A stretch of DNA of 10,575 bases. Source: Pigoraptor vietnamica (lineage: Eukaryota > Opisthokonta > Filasterea). Both the position numbers and the translations under genes were made by a program. The stretch covers positions 7,032 to 17,606 of the forward strand of contig CALSCQ010003361.1 of NCBI GenBank assembly GCA_943704525.1, given 5' to 3'. Below, one piece after another: positions 8,103 through 10,575 of the stretch. The notes beneath the pieces were generated by a model. The model saw nothing but the letters and a program-made list of their open reading frames with translations, did no database searches and was not told the origin of the DNA. Position 1 is the stretch's first letter, and each line of letters opens with the position of its first letter.

Positions 8103-9286
8103 ATGGCCGAGTACCTCGCCTCCATCTTCGGCACGGAGAAGGACAAGTGGGTGTGCTTTGCATCGGGGCTGTTTGCATCGTTGGCCGTGTGTCTCATGAG
8201 GGGCTTACGTTTCGCCACACAGGGTCAACTGCTCCTTTTACTTCAAGATCGGCGCGTGCCGCCACGGCGACCGGTGCTCCCGGCAGCACAACCGCCCCAC
8301 ATTCAGCCCAACCATTCTCATCCAGAATTTTTATCAGAACCCGCACAACATCCCCTACCTGCCCGACGGCCGCGCCGGTGCGGACGTCCCCGAGGAGGAG
8401 GTGCAGCGGCAGTACGAGGACCTCTATGCCGACATTTTCGTGGAGCTCGAGGTGAGGGATTTGCGTTGTTTTGTAAATCTGTCCGTCCATCATTGCTGTG
8501 GTGATCGTGTCTCGTGAGGCTGTGCTTGGATAATTACATGAGGGCTTGTGCGCGCCCGCACACTTTTTTGCTTCTTTTTGTGTTGTCTTGCTGCCCAGTG
8601 GCTGACGTTCGCGTGCCGCGCAGTCCAAGTACGGCGAGATTGAGGAGATGAACATTTGCGACAACCTCGGCGACCACCTCATCGGCAATGTGTACATCAA
8701 GTTCCGCAGCGAGGAGGTGGCCGAGCGCGCCGCCAAGGACCTCAACAACCGGTGGTACGGCGGCAAACCGATTGTGTGCGAGCTCTCGCCCGTGCAGGAC
8801 TTTCAGGAGGCGTGCTGCCGGCAGTACGAGAAGAGCACGTGCGACCGCGGCGGCTTCTGCAACTTCATGCACATGAAGCCGATCAGCTACGACCTCTACA
8901 AGGAGCTGTACGGCAGCCGCCCCCCGCCCTCGTCCCGCGTCAAGGGCCTCAACTGCCCCATGGACTTTGGCACGCGCGCACCCGGCGCACCCGGCGCACC
9001 CCCCGGCGGCCACGGGCACGGCCACGGCGGACATGGACACGGACACGGCGGCGGCGGCGGCGGCTTCCGCGGGGGTCGCGATGACTTTAGGGGGCGCGGC
9101 GATTTCAACCGCGGGCGCGATGACTTCCGCGACCGCGACAGGGACCGCAGGCGCCGGTCGCGATCGAGGTGTGTTTGGTTGATGTGGCCGGTGTGCAGAA
9201 CGCCAAAGCCTCGCCCGTGCTGACGTCGTTTTCCTCCCTCGTCTCTTGTGCTCCTCCGCAGGTCCCGCTCTCCCCGAAGGCGCTGA
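8103..9286 (+). CDS. U2AF1: U2AF1 (U2AF35), small subunit of the U2 snRNP auxiliary factor
   Basis: Exons 8103-8146, 8223-8451, 8624-9168 and 9262-9286 join to 280 residues and TGA. In the known family role, U2AF35 pairs with U2AF65 and contacts the AG of the 3' splice site in the nucleus. The N-terminus MAEYLASIFGTEKDKVNCSF is nearly invariant across eukaryotes. Zinc finger 1 is C18-x8-C27-x5-C33-x3-H37 and includes the family's conserved Ser34. The U2AF-homology RRM spans about residues 43-146 (NICDNLGDHLIGNVYIKF). Zinc finger 2 is C156-x7-C164-x5-C170-x3-H174. The tail has a Gly/His tract, RGG/RD elements and a short RS/RD segment ending RSRSRSPRRR. Donors are GTGGGT, GTGAGG and GTGTGT. 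The start has a good context (AAAATGG). Confidence 0.97.
9005..9064 (+). repeat. Gly/His-rich low-complexity segment coded in U2AF1
   Basis: Residues 219-238 alternate Gly and His (GGHGHGHGGHGHGH), then run into poly-Gly. The DNA is a near-repeat of CACGGNCACGGC units. It sits between the second zinc finger region and the terminal RS/RD segment, where many orthologues have Gly-rich and RS sequence. Confidence 0.9.
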
Positions 9287-9730
9287 GCTTGCTAGCTTGT
9301 GTTCCATAAAAATTGCATTGAGCAGAGAGCTGTACTTGGCGTCCCATATGGATATGAGCACATTCGCGTGCAGTTTGGGACAGTTCTTACGGAGACCAGG
9401 AAGGACTGGGCGTAAGAGACTTTCTGTGAAGCGTTCAAACCCTTTGAATAGGGGGAAAAAAAAAGAAGAACGCATCAGCAAGAGTGGCACGCGCCGCTGT
9501 GGTCGGGTGTGCTGAGAGCATCATCACAACAACGCCCTCGCCACGACTGGCGCCCAAGTGGAGCAGAAATTCAAAACGCAATCGGAACGCAACAATCCCA
9601 GACGAAAGAAAGCGCCGCCGTTCGCCCCTCGCAGGCTAGCAGTCGCGAGACATCGCGAGGGTTAAACACTGCGCACACACACACACACACGCAAACACGG
9701 CGTCGGCTGCTCGTGCAGCGTCCATCCGCC
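9287..9730. promoter_or_regulatory. Intergenic region between U2AF1 and the CUE/DDHD gene
   Basis: This stretch of 444 bases holds the U2AF1 3' UTR and the promoter and 5' UTR of the next gene. CATAAAA at 9305-9311, 19 bases after the stop, is a candidate polyadenylation signal. There is an A9 run near 9460 and a (CA)n tract at 9674-9690, about 40 bases before the next ATG. I see no RNA gene or supported coding exon. Confidence 0.5.
9674..9690. repeat. (CA)n microsatellite upstream of the CUE/DDHD gene
   Basis: About eight and a half uninterrupted CA units lie in the likely 5' UTR or core promoter, ending 40 bases before the start codon. Confidence 0.9.
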
Positions 9731-10490
9731 ATGGCGTCGTCGTCGTCGCAGCGGCTGACGACGGGCCAGCCGCGCGTCGTCCCCCGAACTTCGCAAAACG
9801 AAACGGTTGAGGACCTCGCGCGCATGTTCCCTGGGGTGGAGAGGTGCGTACGCACACCGATGCGCAATCGTGGCTCTGCGGCGTTGGCTCGTGTATGCGG
9901 GATCCGCGCTCCTTAAATCAGTCTGTGTGTGCTTCGTCTGAACACTCCGCCGCAGGGGCACTGTGGAGAGCCTTCTCTCGGCCTATGGCGGCGACCTTCC
10001 TAGCGCCGTCGAGCAGCTCTCGTACATGACGGCGCCATCGCCCTCCCCGTCCCAGCCGCCCTCGCAGCCCCCGTCGCCCCCCGGCACAAAACCGGCTCCC
10101 CTTGTTGGCGAATCGCGCCCCGATGGAGGCTCACCGTCGACGGCGTCCCCGGCGACGCGTGCGCGGCAGAGGGCCGTGACAATGGACCTCGCCGAACCCG
10201 AGGTGCAGTGGTTCATGCAGGACGAGCGCGAGCGGTGGATTCCGTTCTCGCGCCACGACACGTACGTTCTTGAGATGGCGTATCGGCGGGCAGTGGATGT
10301 GGACGCCGAAGGCGCCGACGTGTGCATTGCGGTGCGCGGCGGGCTGTACGACGGCAACCTCACGCGGCGGACGTGTGCGCCGGTGTACTGGTCGGCGAAA
10401 GCGGTTCCCATTCTGCGCGGCACGTGGTTTGTGGCGGGAATAACGGGCGACTGGCGCCCCGTGGACGAGAGCATGGCCGAGCAGCTCGAG
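9731..10490 (+). CDS. CUE-domain protein with DDHD-type (PA-PLA1) phospholipase N-terminal region, 3' partial
   Basis: Exons 9731-9843 and 9956-10490 give 216 residues before a GTGGGT donor at 10491; the rest lies outside the window. The start has a perfect Kozak context (GCCATGG). Residues 23-62 match a CUE ubiquitin-binding domain, with the MFP motif at 32-34 and the Leu-Leu pair at 44-45. A Pro/Ser-rich linker follows. Residues 121-216 resemble the WWE-like N-terminal region of intracellular PA-PLA1 proteins (DDHD1, DDHD2, plant SGR2): WFMQDERERWIPF, then RGGLYDG, PVYW, GTWFVAG and WRPVDESMAEQLE. Those enzymes hydrolyse phosphatidic acid and other phospholipids on ER, Golgi or vacuole membranes. 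The GxSxG serine and DDHD metal-site domain would lie downstream and are not seen, so enzymatic function is inferred. Confidence 0.8.
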
Positions 10491-10575
10491 GTGGGTCGCC
10501 TTTGTGGCTTGACTTGCCGCGGGGTGCGCAGATGGAAGCTAAAAGAGGGGGAGGGCAGGGGGGGGGGGGGGGGGG
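10491..10575 (+). other. Start of intron 2 of the CUE/DDHD gene, ending in a G18 run
   Basis: A GTGGGT donor opens here. An AG at 10530-10531 would close a 41-base intron in phase 0 and continue with MEAKRG, but that is shorter than every other intron in the window, so the real acceptor is probably outside. The last 18 bases are all G. Confidence 0.5.

Noticed and set aside
9420-9440. tRNA B-box-like word GTTCAAACC
   Set aside because: The flanking bases do not form a T stem, and no matching acceptor or D arm is found upstream.
8534-9490. 318-residue open frame on the minus strand opposite U2AF1
   Set aside because: Most of it is Ala/Val-rich sequence mirroring the GC-rich U2AF1 exon on the other strand. 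The less biased part at about 9290-9490 reads plausibly but has no recognised homology, splice partner or start context.

Overview
The window looks like a piece of an intron-dense, GC-rich unicellular eukaryote genome. The genes are split into many short exons by introns of about 66-228 bases, intergenic gaps are about 0.4-0.5 kb, and CA/TG microsatellites are common. No lineage can be named from the sequence. Intron boundaries were inferred by eye from reading-frame continuity, splice consensus and family homology, not from transcripts.

Four protein genes are visible. On the minus strand, (A) 160..4168 encodes a secreted protein. It starts with a signal peptide, continues with about 540 residues of probable extracellular beta-rich domains, and ends in leucine-rich repeats. 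It runs off the left edge. (B) 4667..7590, also minus, is a complete 13-exon gene for DCAF11/WDR23, a WD40 substrate receptor of CUL4-DDB1 ubiquitin ligases. On the plus strand, (C) 8103..9286 is a complete 4-exon gene for U2AF1 (U2AF35), the splicing factor that reads the 3' AG of introns. (D) from 9731 encodes an N-terminal CUE domain followed by the N-terminal region of a DDHD-type (PA-PLA1) phospholipase. It runs off the right edge. B and C are divergent and share a 512-base upstream region. No operon-like pathway links the four genes.

The strongest unusual signal is in gene B: intron 11 (4906..5007, minus) has AT-AC ends, an ATATCC donor and an ACCTTAAC branch-point match. That is the signature of a U12-type intron removed by the minor spliceosome. 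Removing it restores the conserved DCAF11 sequence exactly, whereas reading through meets a stop. The same gene has a GC-AG intron. Gene A is notable for leucine-rich repeats encoded one per exon by phase-2 exons (72, 69, 72 bases) that share the donor GTGGGT. The window begins and ends in G homopolymers, which suggests that it is a whole contig broken at G runs.
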